Of a DNA stretch of 64,000 bases, positions 38,644 through 48,430 are shown one piece after another. The notes below the pieces were generated by a model, which saw only the letters and a list, made by a program, of their open reading frames with translations, was not told the DNA's origin and ran no database searches. Position numbers and translations under genes: made by a program. The stretch is taken from NCBI RefSeq assembly GCF_003176915.1, contig NZ_CP029619.1:682001-746000 (forward strand). Direction: 5' to 3'. The DNA comes from Candidatus Cardinium hertigii (GTDB taxonomy: Bacteria > Bacteroidota > Bacteroidia > Cytophagales > Amoebophilaceae). Numbering within the stretch: position 1 is the stretch's first letter; each line of letters begins with the position of its first letter.

Positions 38644-40467
38644 CTATATAGTATTTATGTCATTTTCAAATGATCTATTATGTAAATAGGTATACAGCTG
38701 CTGGGCCTTTGTTGGACCCATTACGGAAACCAACGCTTCTAAGGAAGCTGATTGAACCACAGCGGGTGTATGGAATTGCTTCCATAATTTAGTTAATGTC
38801 TTAGGGCCAATACCTGGAATAGCTTCCCATTCATCATATGTCAATGCTTGTGTACGTTTCTTTCTGTGAAAAGCAAGAGCAAAACGATGGGCTTCATTTC
38901 TCAACTGCTGCAACAGCTTCAGTGAAAGCGCTTGCTTAGGTAAACAGATGGGTAAAGCATCATTAGGGAAATAAAGTAGCTCTAATCGTTTGGCTATGCT
39001 GATAACAGCTATTTGCCCATACACGCCTATTTGCTGCAAAGCAGCCACTGTAGCATTGAGCTGCGCTTTTCCCCCATCTATTACAATAAGCTGAGGAAAT
39101 GCTGCTTGCGTAGCCACTAAATAACTATAACGCCTCGTTATCACCTCATGCATAGATGCACAATCATCAGCCCCTACTACTGTTTTAATGTTATAATGGC
39201 GGTAATCCTTTTTAGATGGTTTCCCATTCTTAAAACAAACCATAGCAGCTACTGGATGTTGTCCATATATATTGGAATTATCAAAACATTCTATACAATA
39301 AGGTAATTCTTTTAGCTTCAAATCATGTTGCAATTGCAAAAGCATAACAGGAGGGTTGTCTTGATGATGGGTTTTTTTATATAAAAAATCTTTTTTACAC
39401 AATAATGCATTTTGCAATGCCAACGCTACCAGCTTTCGTTTATCGCCTATTTTAGGCATGGTTATAACAAAAGAACTTAGCACAGCTTTGCAAGGAATAT
39501 TGACCAATACTTCAGCTGCATTACTGTTGGTGCAAGAACGCAATTCATATACTATTAAAGTTATCAAATCCTCTACTTTTTCTTCTAGCTTTCTAGTAAA
39601 CACACGCTGCTGTGCAAAAGAAACAGCACCCATCTGAATATGCAAATAGGCAACAAAAAGATAATCTTGATCCGCTACAATGGCAACTACGTCTAAATCC
39701 CCTACTAAAGGATTGGCTACTAAAGATTTTGCTTGATATTGCGCTAGTAGAGATAACTTTTCTTTACAATGTTGTGCCGTTTTATAATCCAGTAATTGGA
39801 CAGCTGCTCCCATTTTTTCTTTAAAAACTTTCTTTATAGGTGCAAAATTATTTTTAAGCAAGGCCTCTATTTGGCTTATTTCTTTTTGATAGCTTAGCTC
39901 ATCTTGAAAAGCTTGACAAGGTCCCTTACAGAGTCCCAAATGATAATCCAAACAAACTTTAAATTTTTTCTGGATTATGTTTTTTTCTGAAAGATTATAA
40001 CTACAGGTACGAAAAGTAAAAAGTTTTCTTATAACCTCTAACGTTCGCTTAATAGATTGCGTGCTTGTAAAAGGTCCATAATATTTCCCTAAGGAGGGCA
40101 AGACCTTACGGGTAAGTATCAACTTGGGAAAACGCTCATACGTAATACATAAATAAGGATAGGTTTTACCATCTTTTAACAAAATATTGTACTTAGGCTG
40201 TAGCTTTTTAATTAAATTATTCTCCAAAAGTAACGCATCATACTCAGAATCTACCACCGTATAAGCAATAGAAGCAACCTGCTTAACCATACATTGCGTT
40301 TTTAGGCTATGCAGCTTATTGGCAAGAAAGTAATCACTTACCCTCTTTCGAATATCCTTTGCTTTCCCTACATAAAGCAATGCCTCCTTATGGCTATAAA
40401 AAGTATAGATCCCTGGCAGAGCAGGAAGACGATCTATAGTATTGGGCGTACAACGTGCTATTTCCAT
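38644..40467 (-). CDS. uvrC: excinuclease ABC subunit C
   Basis: A 607-residue dual-incision nuclease of nucleotide excision repair. The N-terminal GIY-YIG domain reads LPGIYTFYSHKEALLYVGKAKDIRKRVSDYF. A UVR-type UvrB-binding region lies near 205-240, the RNase H-like C-terminal nuclease includes IECFDNSNIYGQHPVAAMVCF and LIVIDGGKAQLNA, and a helix-hairpin-helix (WEAIPGIGPKTLTKLWKQF) is near the end. Full length. It is upstream of the glycosyltransferase with no gap. Confidence 0.96.
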   Translation of the reverse strand: MEIARCTPNTIDRLPALPGIYTFYSHKEALLYVGKAKDIRKRVSDYFLANKLHSLKTQCMVKQVASIAYTVVDSEYDALLLENNLIKKLQPKYNILLKDGKTYPYLCITYERFPKLILTRKVLPSLGKYYGPFTSTQSIKRTLEVIRKLFTFRTCSYNLSEKNIIQKKFKVCLDYHLGLCKGPCQAFQDELSYQKEISQIEALLKNNFAPIKKVFKEKMGAAVQLLDYKTAQHCKEKLSLLAQYQAKSLVANPLVGDLDVVAIVADQDYLFVAYLHIQMGAVSFAQQRVFTRKLEEKVEDLITLIVYELRSCTNSNAAEVLVNIPCKAVLSSFVITMPKIGDKRKLVALALQNALLCKKDFLYKKTHHQDNPPVMLLQLQHDLKLKELPYCIECFDNSNIYGQHPVAAMVCFKNGKPSKKDYRHYNIKTVVGADDCASMHEVITRRYSYLVATQAAFPQLIVIDGGKAQLNATVAALQQIGVYGQIAVISIAKRLELLYFPNDALPICLPKQALSLKLLQQLRNEAHRFALAFHRKKRTQALTYDEWEAIPGIGPKTLTKLWKQFHTPAVVQSASLEALVSVMGPTKAQQLYTYLHNRSFENDINTI

Positions 40468-40870
40468 ACCACGAAACTACAAAAAGAAGACAAATTTCTA
40501 GGTTCTCTTAGATCTAAGCTATAAGTTAGGTATAGCATACACTAAGAAAAAAACTACCTGAAAACCAATTAAAATACTACCCAAATAAAAACATCGGCAA
40601 GACAGCCGACAAGCGCTTTAAAGTATAACAACGGTTAATTTGTATGCATTGTCTTTGCAGCCCGCTATTTTGTATCTTTCTTTCAAAGTAACTTAACCCT
40701 CTGCGCCAACCCATAAAATTGATATCCTACTAAATTCCTGGCTACATGTATGAGGTCTAATAAAGCATTATAGTTAATGTTAAAAGACTTGTTATATGTT
40801 ACCTATGTATATATTATTGGTATAATCCAAATAAACACCATGTTAAAATTTAACTGTTTTCTTATTAGTA
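40468..40870. other. intergenic stretch with no recognised gene
   Basis: About 400 bases upstream of uvrC. No coding frame, tRNA or repeat seen. It should include the uvrC promoter on the minus strand and whatever is left of the 5' part of the holB relic. Confidence 0.4.
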
Positions 40871-41442
40871 AGTTGTGCTAGTGAAAAGACAATACCAACC
40901 ATTGTATCTCGTAGCCAGCAGTATTATATTCCTTCTTTTTCGGAGGAAGCTATTGAACAACTGCTTCGTAAGCAGTACACTGCATTAGCCACACATAGGT
41001 ATAGTGAAATAGCCTTTTTAGCAGAAGGGAATCCAAGTAAAGCCTTTCAATTAGCTGAGCAAACAGCACATTTCTCCAATTTTAGTAATTGGATACGCAG
41101 TTACTACAGCGGTAATTTTACAAAACTTAGCAATCTGAATTTTTTCATAAACTACCCATAAAGGAGCAAAAAGATTTTTTAATGTATGCATTACAGCTAC
41201 TAAGAATCACTTTATTGGTGAGTAACCCCACTTTATCTTATACAACTTTAGTTTATGAGGCCACATTTAGTAAAAATGTTGGTATGCATGTAACGATTGT
41301 CCAGCTACGTTTGGTTATCAATTTATTAAACCAAGCTTATGCGCACTTAGAGCGATACACAACTGTTCAAAGCTGTTTAGATAAGTTTCCGCTAGAAAAG
41401 CTAAAACTCCTACTTTATCCTTTTATTATATGCTTCCTTTAG
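40871..41442 (+). pseudogene. holB: DNA polymerase III delta' subunit, C-terminal remnant
   Basis: Two frames joined by one frameshift near 41150 give a sequence like the end of Bacteroidota delta': IPTIVSRSQQYYIPSFSEEA (the sensor 1 SRxQ region), IAFLAEGNPSKAFQLAE, FSNWIRSYY, then LPIKEQKDFLMYALQLLRIT and VINLLNQAYAHLERY to the stop at 41442. The N-terminal two thirds with the Walker and zinc regions are missing. A working delta' gene is expected elsewhere. The assignment is by family pattern and is my best reading, not certain. Confidence 0.65.
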
Positions 41443-41642
41443 CAAAAAAGAATAAGTCACATGGCTGATCCTTTGCTTTTTTGTATTGATTTTGTATTGA
41501 TTATTGGATAATTAAAATATTAAACTAGTTTAATATGCGTTGCAAGGGTAGAATTAACATGGAGATAAGATAAAAACAGTTTAAACAATAAAGGTAGCGA
41601 AGTAGCTATAAATCAACAGTAAAATAAAAAATATAAACCGTT

Positions 41643-42602
41643 ATGCAAAAAAATGCTAATAAAATAGTAGTAAGATTATTACTATTAACCAGTTCAGTGG
41701 TTTCCTGCCAAATGAATAGGCAAAATATGGATAAACAAACTGAGGATTTACCTCCAATATTCTACCGAGACATATTTGAAAAAATAGCTGAATACACAGA
41801 TGAAGCTACTGATCGTGCGCTATGGAATACTTCTAAGTGCATGAGGAGCGTTATGAGAGACAAGTTAACGAAGCTTTATACAGAAAAATTTAATAAGCTC
41901 AGGAGCCTCAGTACGCAAGATATTACATTGCTTATTGGTAATGACCCAATAAAAAGGACCATTGTGTGTAAAGTATTAGCAGATAATCAGACAATAAAAA
42001 ATATTTTCTTACATTGGCTTAAAATTAAAACTGTACAAGCATTTGTACAAGCAATGGCTAAAGCATTAAAAGCAAATAGAACAATTACAAGAATTTCCCT
42101 AACGTGCAATAATATTAAAGATGAAGGAGCAATAGCAATAGCTGAAGCAGTAAAAGTTAATCAGACAATTACAGAAATTAATCTAACAGGCAATAATATT
42201 ACAGATAAAGGAGCAATAGCAATAGCTGAAGCAGTAAAAGTTAATCAGACAATTCAAAGCATTTACCTAACGTGCAATAATATTAAAGATGAAGGAGCAA
42301 TAGCAATAGCTGAAGCAGTAAAAGTTAATCAGACAATTACAGAAATTGTCCTAACAAGCAATAATATTACAGATGAAGGAGCAATAGCAATAGCTGAAGC
42401 AATAAAAGTTAATCAGACAATTCAAAGAATTTACCTAACAAACAATAATATTAAAGATGAAGGAGCAATAGCAATAGCTGAAGCAGTAAAAGTTAATCAG
42501 ACAATTCAAAGCATTAACCTAAAAGAAAATAATATTACAGAGAAGGGTGAATCAGCAATAGCTGAAGTCAATCAGACAATTGAAAGAATTAACCCAAGAT
42601 GA
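41643..42602 (+). CDS. F-box-like, leucine-rich-repeat lipoprotein
   Basis: A 319-residue protein with three parts. A lipoprotein signal ends in a good lipobox (SSVVSC, C22). Residues 36-80 (LPPIFYRDIFEKIAEYTDEA and following) resemble an F-box, the eukaryotic domain that binds SKP1 in ubiquitin ligases. Then come ribonuclease-inhibitor-type LRRs: six nearly identical 28-residue units (ITEINLTGNNITDKGAIAIA and relatives), with 84-base DNA repeats, after one diverged unit. F-box plus LRR is a typical eukaryotic substrate-adaptor layout, and F-box proteins are known from Amoebophilus. The last unit is shortened and the frame ends IERINPR where AAA-ATPase debris begins, so the original C-terminus is probably lost. 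Confidence 0.75.
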   Translation: MQKNANKIVVRLLLLTSSVVSCQMNRQNMDKQTEDLPPIFYRDIFEKIAEYTDEATDRALWNTSKCMRSVMRDKLTKLYTEKFNKLRSLSTQDITLLIGNDPIKRTIVCKVLADNQTIKNIFLHWLKIKTVQAFVQAMAKALKANRTITRISLTCNNIKDEGAIAIAEAVKVNQTITEINLTGNNITDKGAIAIAEAVKVNQTIQSIYLTCNNIKDEGAIAIAEAVKVNQTITEIVLTSNNITDEGAIAIAEAIKVNQTIQRIYLTNNNIKDEGAIAIAEAVKVNQTIQSINLKENNITEKGESAIAEVNQTIERINPR

Positions 42603-42885
42603 TTTATCAATTGGTAAACTAGAAGATGGAAGGTACATCGATACTTATCAAGGTAAGCATCCGGTCATTATGTTAAGTTTTAAGGATGTTAATGCAGATA
42701 GCTTTCAAGGGGTTTACAATAAAATAAGTAAACACATAATGTTCCTATTTAGCTTATTTGAATATTTATTAAAGCGTTCAAAGCTCAATACGGTACGGTT
42801 AAGAACTTTTCAAACTATTATTGATCAGGCTGCTGACTAGGAGGACTTAAAGAATTCACTACAGCTATGTATTACCCCAAGCGTA
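42580..42885 (+). pseudogene. AAA-ATPase-like/DUF1703 protein fragment
   Basis: The frame encodes IGKLEDGRYIDTYQGKHPVI followed by MLSFKDVNADSFQGVYNKI and RTFQTIIDQAAD, which fits the middle of the AAA-ATPase-like (PF09820, DUF1703) family. After the TAG at 42838-42840 the same frame continues EDLKNSLQL, also expected in that family. Both the start (inside the LRR gene) and end are broken. These genes are numerous in Amoebophilaceae; this is a piece recombined onto the LRR gene. Confidence 0.6.
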
Positions 42886-43330
42886 ATGGTTTGTTCTTCA
42901 GTAGTTGTGTAACTGTTAGTGTTTGAATGCGCTCTACTCCATCAAGCATATATAATTTTTCTACTACTTCACTTTGATAACTGGCCATATCTTTGGTTTG
43001 TACCATCAAGATAAAATCAAAATTGCCTATTACTTGATAGCACATTAGAACAGAGGCTATTTTATCAATAGCGGCCTGAAACAGTTTAACAACTGTACCC
43101 GTCATTTTTTGAAAGGTTATACCCACTATAAGGGCTATATCAAAACCTACTTGGGTATAATCTATTTGTGCATAATAGTTGGTAATAACTTTATACTGTT
43201 CTAGCTTTTTCACACGCTCCAATGTAGCAGCAGGAGATAGATTGATTTGCTGTGCAAGTGCAGCGTTCGTTATTTTTGCGTTAACTTGTAAGATCGTTAA
43301 AATGCTTTTATCAATTTTATCTAATTCCAT
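42872..43330 (-). CDS. Lrp/AsnC family transcriptional regulator
   Basis: A 152-residue regulator. The N-terminal winged helix-turn-helix reads LDKIDKSILTILQVNAKITN followed by ALAQQINLSPAATLERVKKLE, and the C-terminal RAM ligand-binding domain occupies about 65-150 (ALIVGITFQKM, VIGNFDFILMVQTKDMASY). Such proteins respond to amino acids. The ATG at 43330 is preferred to the TTG six bases upstream. It is one of very few transcription factors in the window. Its target is unknown. Confidence 0.93.
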   Translation of the reverse strand: MELDKIDKSILTILQVNAKITNAALAQQINLSPAATLERVKKLEQYKVITNYYAQIDYTQVGFDIALIVGITFQKMTGTVVKLFQAAIDKIASVLMCYQVIGNFDFILMVQTKDMASYQSEVVEKLYMLDGVERIQTLTVTQLLKNKPLRLG

Positions 43331-43551
43331 ATACAATATAAAATACTTACTTGTAATTCTGATTATCGGCTATATGCCTATGATATCTTCTTGGGAAGAT
43401 TGTTATAGCTAGTAGGCCTACTAGCATGACACCAAAATGTAGGCCAAGGTAAATGGATGGCAACCCATCCTGTAGCATAGGTAATAAGAATACGTAATTT
43501 AGAATTCAATCGTAGTCAGGAGACCTTCATAGCAAGGGTATACCTATTTTC

Positions 43552-45363
43552 CTATTGAGCCAGTAACCTATCTATAGCATGTTTTATAAATTCTGTTAGC
43601 AAGGAACCTTCTAGGAGACCTTGCGATAGCAACGCCAATTGATAGGCAGCAGTTGCCAGCTCTTTTCGTTTAGCAGAATCTGTTGTATGGAGTATCTTTT
43701 TAGCCAACGGATGATTCCCATTAATGGCCAATTGCATGCTGTGCAAAGCCTCTTTTCTGGTCTCTTCCTTTTTCGAAAACTGCTCCATGCGTTTCATAAG
43801 CTCAGAAGTAACAAAAGTTACAGGCAATTCCTCCGGTAACATAGCTAAAACAGACCAAGTAGTCTGCTCCTTACCAATGGAATCTTCATAAATAGACTGT
43901 AAATCTTTTCTTTCTGATTCTTCTAATAGGTATGCTACCGTTTCTTCTTTTTCAATAAGCTCATGAATAGAAGCGGTATCCACCCGCTTAAATTTGATTT
44001 TATCAAACCTATACTCACCGAAATTAATGAAATTGGTATCAATTTCACTATTGAGTAACAATACGTCATACCCTTTCTGCGCTACTGATTGCAGGTAAAC
44101 CGCTTGCTTCTGGGGATTTGTTGTATACAGAAAAATCACATCGTTGTGCTTATCAGTCTGATCACAAGACACTTTTTCTTTATACTCTGCTATAGTATAA
44201 TAGGTCCCTGCTACATTCTGTAACAAGACTATCTCCCTAACTGCTTTATCAAATTTCTCATCTGTTAACATACCATACTTGACAAATAGAGAAATATCTT
44301 TCCATTTGGCCTCGTACGCTTTACGATCCTGTTGGCAAAGTGCTCCTAATTTTTCAGCTACTTTCTTAGCAATATAGCTGCTAATTTTTTTTACATTCCT
44401 ATCTGCTTGCAAAGCACTCCTAGATACATTTAACGGTATATCAGGCGAATCAATAACACCATGTAACAGATGTAAAAAACCTGGGATTACTTCTTTTACA
44501 TCACTTGTAATAAAAACTTGTCTGGCATACAGTTGAATGGTTTCCTTTTGCTCAAAATAGCTAGCAGCTTTAGGAAAATAAAGTATACCAGTAAGCGTGA
44601 AAGGATAGTCCATATTAAGGTGAATCCAAAACAGTGGATCCGCTGCAAAAGGATACAGCGTCTTATAAAAGGAAAGGTAATCCTCTTCTTTTAGCTCAGA
44701 TGGATTTTTAATCCATAAAGGAGGGGTGGGATTTATGCTATTGCCATCTAGTAAAATAGGTATCGGTAAGAAACGGCAATGTTTCTCCAGAATGGCTTGT
44801 ATGCGCTCTTTTTTTAAAAACTCTTCGGCCTCTTGCGAAAGATGTAAAATTACTTCTGTTCCTATGGTGGCTTTTTCACAAGATGAAAGCTCAAAATCAG
44901 TAGTTCCATCACAAATCCAATGCGCAGCTTCTGCTGCTTGTTGATAGGACTTTGTAATAATTTCTACCCGCTTAGCAACCATAAACGCTGAATAAAATCC
45001 TAACCCAAAACAACCAATCAATGCATGCTGCTCCATTTGTTCCTTATACTTCTCTACAAATGCAGTAACACCAGAAAAAGCTATCTGATTGATGTACTGT
45101 TTAACCTCATCCGCTGTCATGCCAATGCCATTATCTTTAATGATAATTTTCTTTGCTTCTGCTTCAACTATTACCTCTACCGATAAATGATCTATAGGAC
45201 CTTCATAGAATCCCATAGAAGCTAACTTTTTCAATTTTTGTACAGCATCAATTCCATTAGCTACTAACTCTCTCAAAAAAATATCTTGATCTGAATAAAG
45301 AAATTTCTTGATAATAGGGAAAATATGCTCTGTATGTACCGATATGGTTCCTTTTTCATTCAT
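43552..45363 (-). CDS. htpG: molecular chaperone HtpG (Hsp90)
   Basis: A 603-residue Hsp90. The ATP-binding GHKL domain has IFLRELVANGIDAVQKLK (with A and G where E. coli has S and A), IIKDNGIGMTADEV and GCFGLGFYSAFMVA. The middle domain includes IPLNVSRSALQADRNV, and the C-terminal dimerisation domain is complete. The VANGIDA variant is the usual Bacteroidota form. Monocistronic, with its own upstream gap. Confidence 0.96.
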   Translation of the reverse strand: MNEKGTISVHTEHIFPIIKKFLYSDQDIFLRELVANGIDAVQKLKKLASMGFYEGPIDHLSVEVIVEAEAKKIIIKDNGIGMTADEVKQYINQIAFSGVTAFVEKYKEQMEQHALIGCFGLGFYSAFMVAKRVEIITKSYQQAAEAAHWICDGTTDFELSSCEKATIGTEVILHLSQEAEEFLKKERIQAILEKHCRFLPIPILLDGNSINPTPPLWIKNPSELKEEDYLSFYKTLYPFAADPLFWIHLNMDYPFTLTGILYFPKAASYFEQKETIQLYARQVFITSDVKEVIPGFLHLLHGVIDSPDIPLNVSRSALQADRNVKKISSYIAKKVAEKLGALCQQDRKAYEAKWKDISLFVKYGMLTDEKFDKAVREIVLLQNVAGTYYTIAEYKEKVSCDQTDKHNDVIFLYTTNPQKQAVYLQSVAQKGYDVLLLNSEIDTNFINFGEYRFDKIKFKRVDTASIHELIEKEETVAYLLEESERKDLQSIYEDSIGKEQTTWSVLAMLPEELPVTFVTSELMKRMEQFSKKEETRKEALHSMQLAINGNHPLAKKILHTTDSAKRKELATAAYQLALLSQGLLEGSLLTEFIKHAIDRLLAQ

Positions 45364-45525
45364 TGCTTATTACAGTTTAAATTCAATAATCATAAATAAT
45401 AGCTACAACTATGGCAAACTTGTTTAAATTCTTCTTTTCTAACACCGTATGCAGGCTTGTTTGGCTTTGTATTTTTGTAAAGACTTCCTTCAATACAAAG
45501 CAGGCAACATAGCATCCTTACAAAA

Positions 45526-46392
45526 TTAACCGGTTGGTTTCCCTAACACAAGCATTAATTCATTCCATTCTCTTTGGCTGAGTCCACTTTCTTCTTTACT
45601 GATTTTCTTTCCCTCTGTTAACTTACGTACTACTGCTAGGCCTTTCTTAGATAGGCATATAGATTCTAATTGATATTCAACAAAAGATTTATAAGTTAAT
45701 GGGACCCATTTTTGTACTAGTTCAAGCATTTTTTCAGCATAAACTCTTATTTCATATTGTGCATGCCTATCCGCTCTTAATTTTAAAAAATGCAAAAGAT
45801 TATGTAAATCTATTTTCCAGTACAACTGTGTATAATAATTAATGGTTAGGTTGGTGCGTGCAGTTTCCCTTGCAAGCTCTTGTTCAATAAATTTTTTATA
45901 ATGCGCATATACCAATTGAGCGTCATTCTTTAAAGTATTGGCTATCTCTTTTGCAGTTACCTTATCAAAAACCGTACCACTTCCCTGGTTGTTGCTACTA
46001 GATTGTTTGGCAATATGTTCAGGTTGAGGTATATAAAATTCATTATCCAGTATCGAATACCTAGCTGAATATTCATTTACATTTGCCGTTCTATGTCTTA
46101 TCCACTGCCTTGCAACAAAAATGGGAAGTTTCACATGAAACTTAATTTCACACATCTCAAAGGGAGTGGTATGTGCATGACGCATTAAATAATTGATAAG
46201 CGCTTCATCTTGACTGATTTGTTTGGTTCCTTTACCGTATGAGACGCGAGCCGCTTGTACTATACTGCTATCTGAACCCATATAATCCACTACTCTAATA
46301 AATCCGTGATCCAATACCTTATATTCCTCATATAGCAGATCGTCTATTTCCTTTACTGTAGTACGTCTTGTACTATACCGCTCATCAGTCAT
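45526..46392 (-). CDS. thyX: FAD-dependent thymidylate synthase
   Basis: A 288-residue flavin-dependent enzyme that makes dTMP from dUMP using methylene-tetrahydrofolate and NAD(P)H. The family signature [15 protein letters not shown] spans about 99-113, close to the canonical RHR-x7-S pattern. [24 protein letters not shown] carries the second substrate-binding region. The ATG at 46392 fits the family. It presumably replaces ThyA. Confidence 0.94.
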   Translation of the reverse strand: MTDERYSTRRTTVKEIDDLLYEEYKVLDHGFIRVVDYMGSDSSIVQAARVSYGKGTKQISQDEALINYLMRHAHTTPFEMCEIKFHVKLPIFVARQWIRHRTANVNEYSARYSILDNEFYIPQPEHIAKQSSSNNQGSGTVFDKVTAKEIANTLKNDAQLVYAHYKKFIEQELARETARTNLTINYYTQLYWKIDLHNLLHFLKLRADRHAQYEIRVYAEKMLELVQKWVPLTYKSFVEYQLESICLSKKGLAVVRKLTEGKKISKEESGLSQREWNELMLVLGKPTG

Positions 46393-46588
46393 AAAAATTA
46401 CGTGAAAATTTCAGGTTTAAGGCCATCCCTATTAAATTTTTCGTACACCATTGCCTATGCTCCATACAAATGAAACCTATTATTTATTTCAAAACATTTA
46501 TTTTACTCCATCCAGCAAACAGGAGCCCTTTTCAAGACACATGCTTCCTCTTTCTGCTGTACCCTACTACCCTATCCAGACTCATCTT

Positions 46589-47308
46589 TTATAATACACC
46601 TTTTTTAAGGTGTATTGGAAAAGAAAAAGTAACAAGTGGAATAGTAGCAGCGGATGAATAAGCAGATGCTGTTGCTAGGACAGCAGGCGCAACAGTTGCG
46701 GCAGTAGATGGCTCTATTTTTATATCATCCTGAAAATTAACTGTTCTTCCATGTGCCCCTACATAAGCATCCAGTATATTCAATATATACCAAACGGCTG
46801 TAATTAAAATAAATAAATTACGCGCACGCTTACACTCGGCTATACGCCTTTCCGTAAAACCTTTACTAGGAAGGCTGCTGCTTGCAGTAGATGATTTTGA
46901 TATTCCATTTCCATCTTGCTTATCTATTTCAAGCTTATTTCTTTCATGCTTATGCATCTCATTATGTTCTGCACGTATTTTTATACCACCCAATAAAAAA
47001 CCCAAATAAAAAAAAGGAATTTTCCAGTAATGCTTATTATAAATTTGACCTAGTCCAGGTACTACCATAGAAGAAAGCCAGGAACGTTGTACCGTTGCAT
47101 GGGTAGACATGGCTTCATGCAACAGCTGCGCTTTATTTTTCTTAGGTGGTATGAAATTATGGGTCCTCAATAGGTAAGGCCATGCAACAGCCTGGTGTAA
47201 CTGATTGCTCCTATTTACAAACGTAGACCTACTGAGTGAAAGGGGCTGTGCAAAAGCTACCCTAACGCTCACTAGAGTTAAAAACCAAATGTAACGCAAC
47301 TTCATCAT
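46589..47308 (-). CDS. DUF5683 membrane protein
   Basis: A 239-residue protein with an N-terminal signal and a DUF5683 core: QRSWLSSMVVPGLGQIYNKH then YWKIPFFYLGFLLGGIKI (a membrane segment), and RNLFILITAVWYILNILDAY near 165-185. Function is unknown; the family is confined to Bacteroidota and regularly follows parB. The start overlaps the stop of a small upstream frame (ATGA). The end carries an unusual Ala/Thr/Ser-rich stretch. A perfect 10-bp hairpin covers the stop region. Confidence 0.85.
   Translation of the reverse strand: MMKLRYIWFLTLVSVRVAFAQPLSLSRSTFVNRSNQLHQAVAWPYLLRTHNFIPPKKNKAQLLHEAMSTHATVQRSWLSSMVVPGLGQIYNKHYWKIPFFYLGFLLGGIKIRAEHNEMHKHERNKLEIDKQDGNGISKSSTASSSLPSKGFTERRIAECKRARNLFILITAVWYILNILDAYVGAHGRTVNFQDDIKIEPSTAATVAPAVLATASAYSSAATIPLVTFSFPIHLKKGVL
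46593..46616. terminator. hairpin overlapping the DUF5683 stop region
   Basis: AATACACCTT, four bases, then AAGGTGTATT: a perfect 10-bp stem that includes the last codons of the gene. It may end or stabilise the parA-parB-DUF5683 transcript. No T-run follows, so assignment as a terminator is weak. Confidence 0.35.
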
Positions 47309-47466
47309 ACAATAGTAGGCAACAATGGTTCCTTATCCCCTTGCAGAAACAGCATTAGCCTACCATCTGTAACCACATCAAACAGGGAAGCATCCTGACG
47401 TAACTGACTGCTTCTATTTATGAACATAAGCTTATGGGATAAAGAAATTAAAAAAAGAAATACCAT
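47305..47466 (-). CDS. small unknown protein between parB and DUF5683
   Basis: A 53-residue frame begins at the ATG at 47466 (MVFLFLISLSHKLMFINRSS), continues QLRQDASLFDVVTDGRLM and ends at a TGA that overlaps the ATG of the DUF5683 gene. It fills most of the parB-DUF5683 gap on the same strand. The start is hydrophobic like a signal. INRSSQLRQ resembles VNRSNQLHQ in the N-terminal region of the DUF5683 protein, so this may be a duplicated or split 5' end rather than an independent gene. I do not recognise it. Confidence 0.45.
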   Translation of the reverse strand: MVFLFLISLSHKLMFINRSSQLRQDASLFDVVTDGRLMLFLQGDKEPLLPTIV

Positions 47467-47505
47467 ACAAACACACCCTTACAGTAAAGCAGCAAGCATT
47501 TCACG

Positions 47506-48411
47506 CTACATAGTAGGTGCAATAGCCGCAATAATTCTATCTAATTCTGCTTCCGAGTTAAATACGATTTTAATTTCACCCCAACTTTGCGCACCAGCTT
47601 TAATTTTTACTTTTGTATGCAATCGGTGCGTCAATTGCTGTGTAGTTATCAAAATTTTTGACTTAAAATCAGGATTAAATTCCACTTTAGGCATTAGGTT
47701 CTTCAGCTGCTTATCTACAGCAGCATTTTGTACTATTTTCTCCACTTCACGGACAGAAAGAACAGCTTCTACTATTCTTTTAAGTAAGCTTACTTGTGCT
47801 GCTTCATTAGGCAAATTAATAAGCGCTCTAGCATGTCCCATAGCAATCTTTTGATCTCGAAGCGCAGCTTGAATAGCAGGAGGCAATTTAAGCAAACGTA
47901 AGTAATTATTTACAGTAGTTCTATCTTTGCCCACTCGTTCAGCCAATGCATCTTGGGTTAACTTGCATTCTGCCAGCAGGCGTTGGTAGCTTAAGGCAAT
48001 CTCAATGGCATTTAAGGAAGCACGTTGGATATTTTCAATAAGCGCCAATTCCAACATATGCTGGTCATCTGTGGTACGTATATAAGCTGGTACTTCCGTT
48101 AGACCAGCTAATTGAGCAGCGCGCAACCTGCGTTCCCCAGCAATCAATTGATAGGTATCCGCATGCTCCTTACGTACGGTAAGCGGCTGTATAATGCCAT
48201 GTAATTGTATAGAGGCAGCCAACTCTTGCAGCAATCGTTCATTAAAGTCCTTCCGAGGCTGACAAGGATTGACTGTAATGGCTGCTATTTTAATAATCCG
48301 AAAAAGATTTTCAGTAGAAGCCGCAATGGTTTGTGTAATAGAATCTTCTAACAAGGCTCCTAACCCTCGGCCTAACACATTTCTAGGGGGTCCTTTTGTT
48401 GTACTTTGCAT
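47506..48411 (-). CDS. parB: chromosome partitioning protein ParB
   Basis: A 301-residue ParB. The N-terminal CTP-binding fold has NPCQPRKDF, LAASIQLHGIIQPLTVRK and LIAGERRLRAAQLAGL; the central helix-turn-helix reads LTQDALAERVGKDRTTVNNYL. A C-terminal dimerisation region follows. It loads on parS and spreads to form the partition complex moved by ParA. A parS-like site lies 3 kb away at 51383. It starts 19 bases after parA. Confidence 0.95.
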   Translation of the reverse strand: MQSTTKGPPRNVLGRGLGALLEDSITQTIAASTENLFRIIKIAAITVNPCQPRKDFNERLLQELAASIQLHGIIQPLTVRKEHADTYQLIAGERRLRAAQLAGLTEVPAYIRTTDDQHMLELALIENIQRASLNAIEIALSYQRLLAECKLTQDALAERVGKDRTTVNNYLRLLKLPPAIQAALRDQKIAMGHARALINLPNEAAQVSLLKRIVEAVLSVREVEKIVQNAAVDKQLKNLMPKVEFNPDFKSKILITTQQLTHRLHTKVKIKAGAQSWGEIKIVFNSEAELDRIIAAIAPTM

Positions 48412-48430
48412 AAAGGCAATAATTAAAAGT

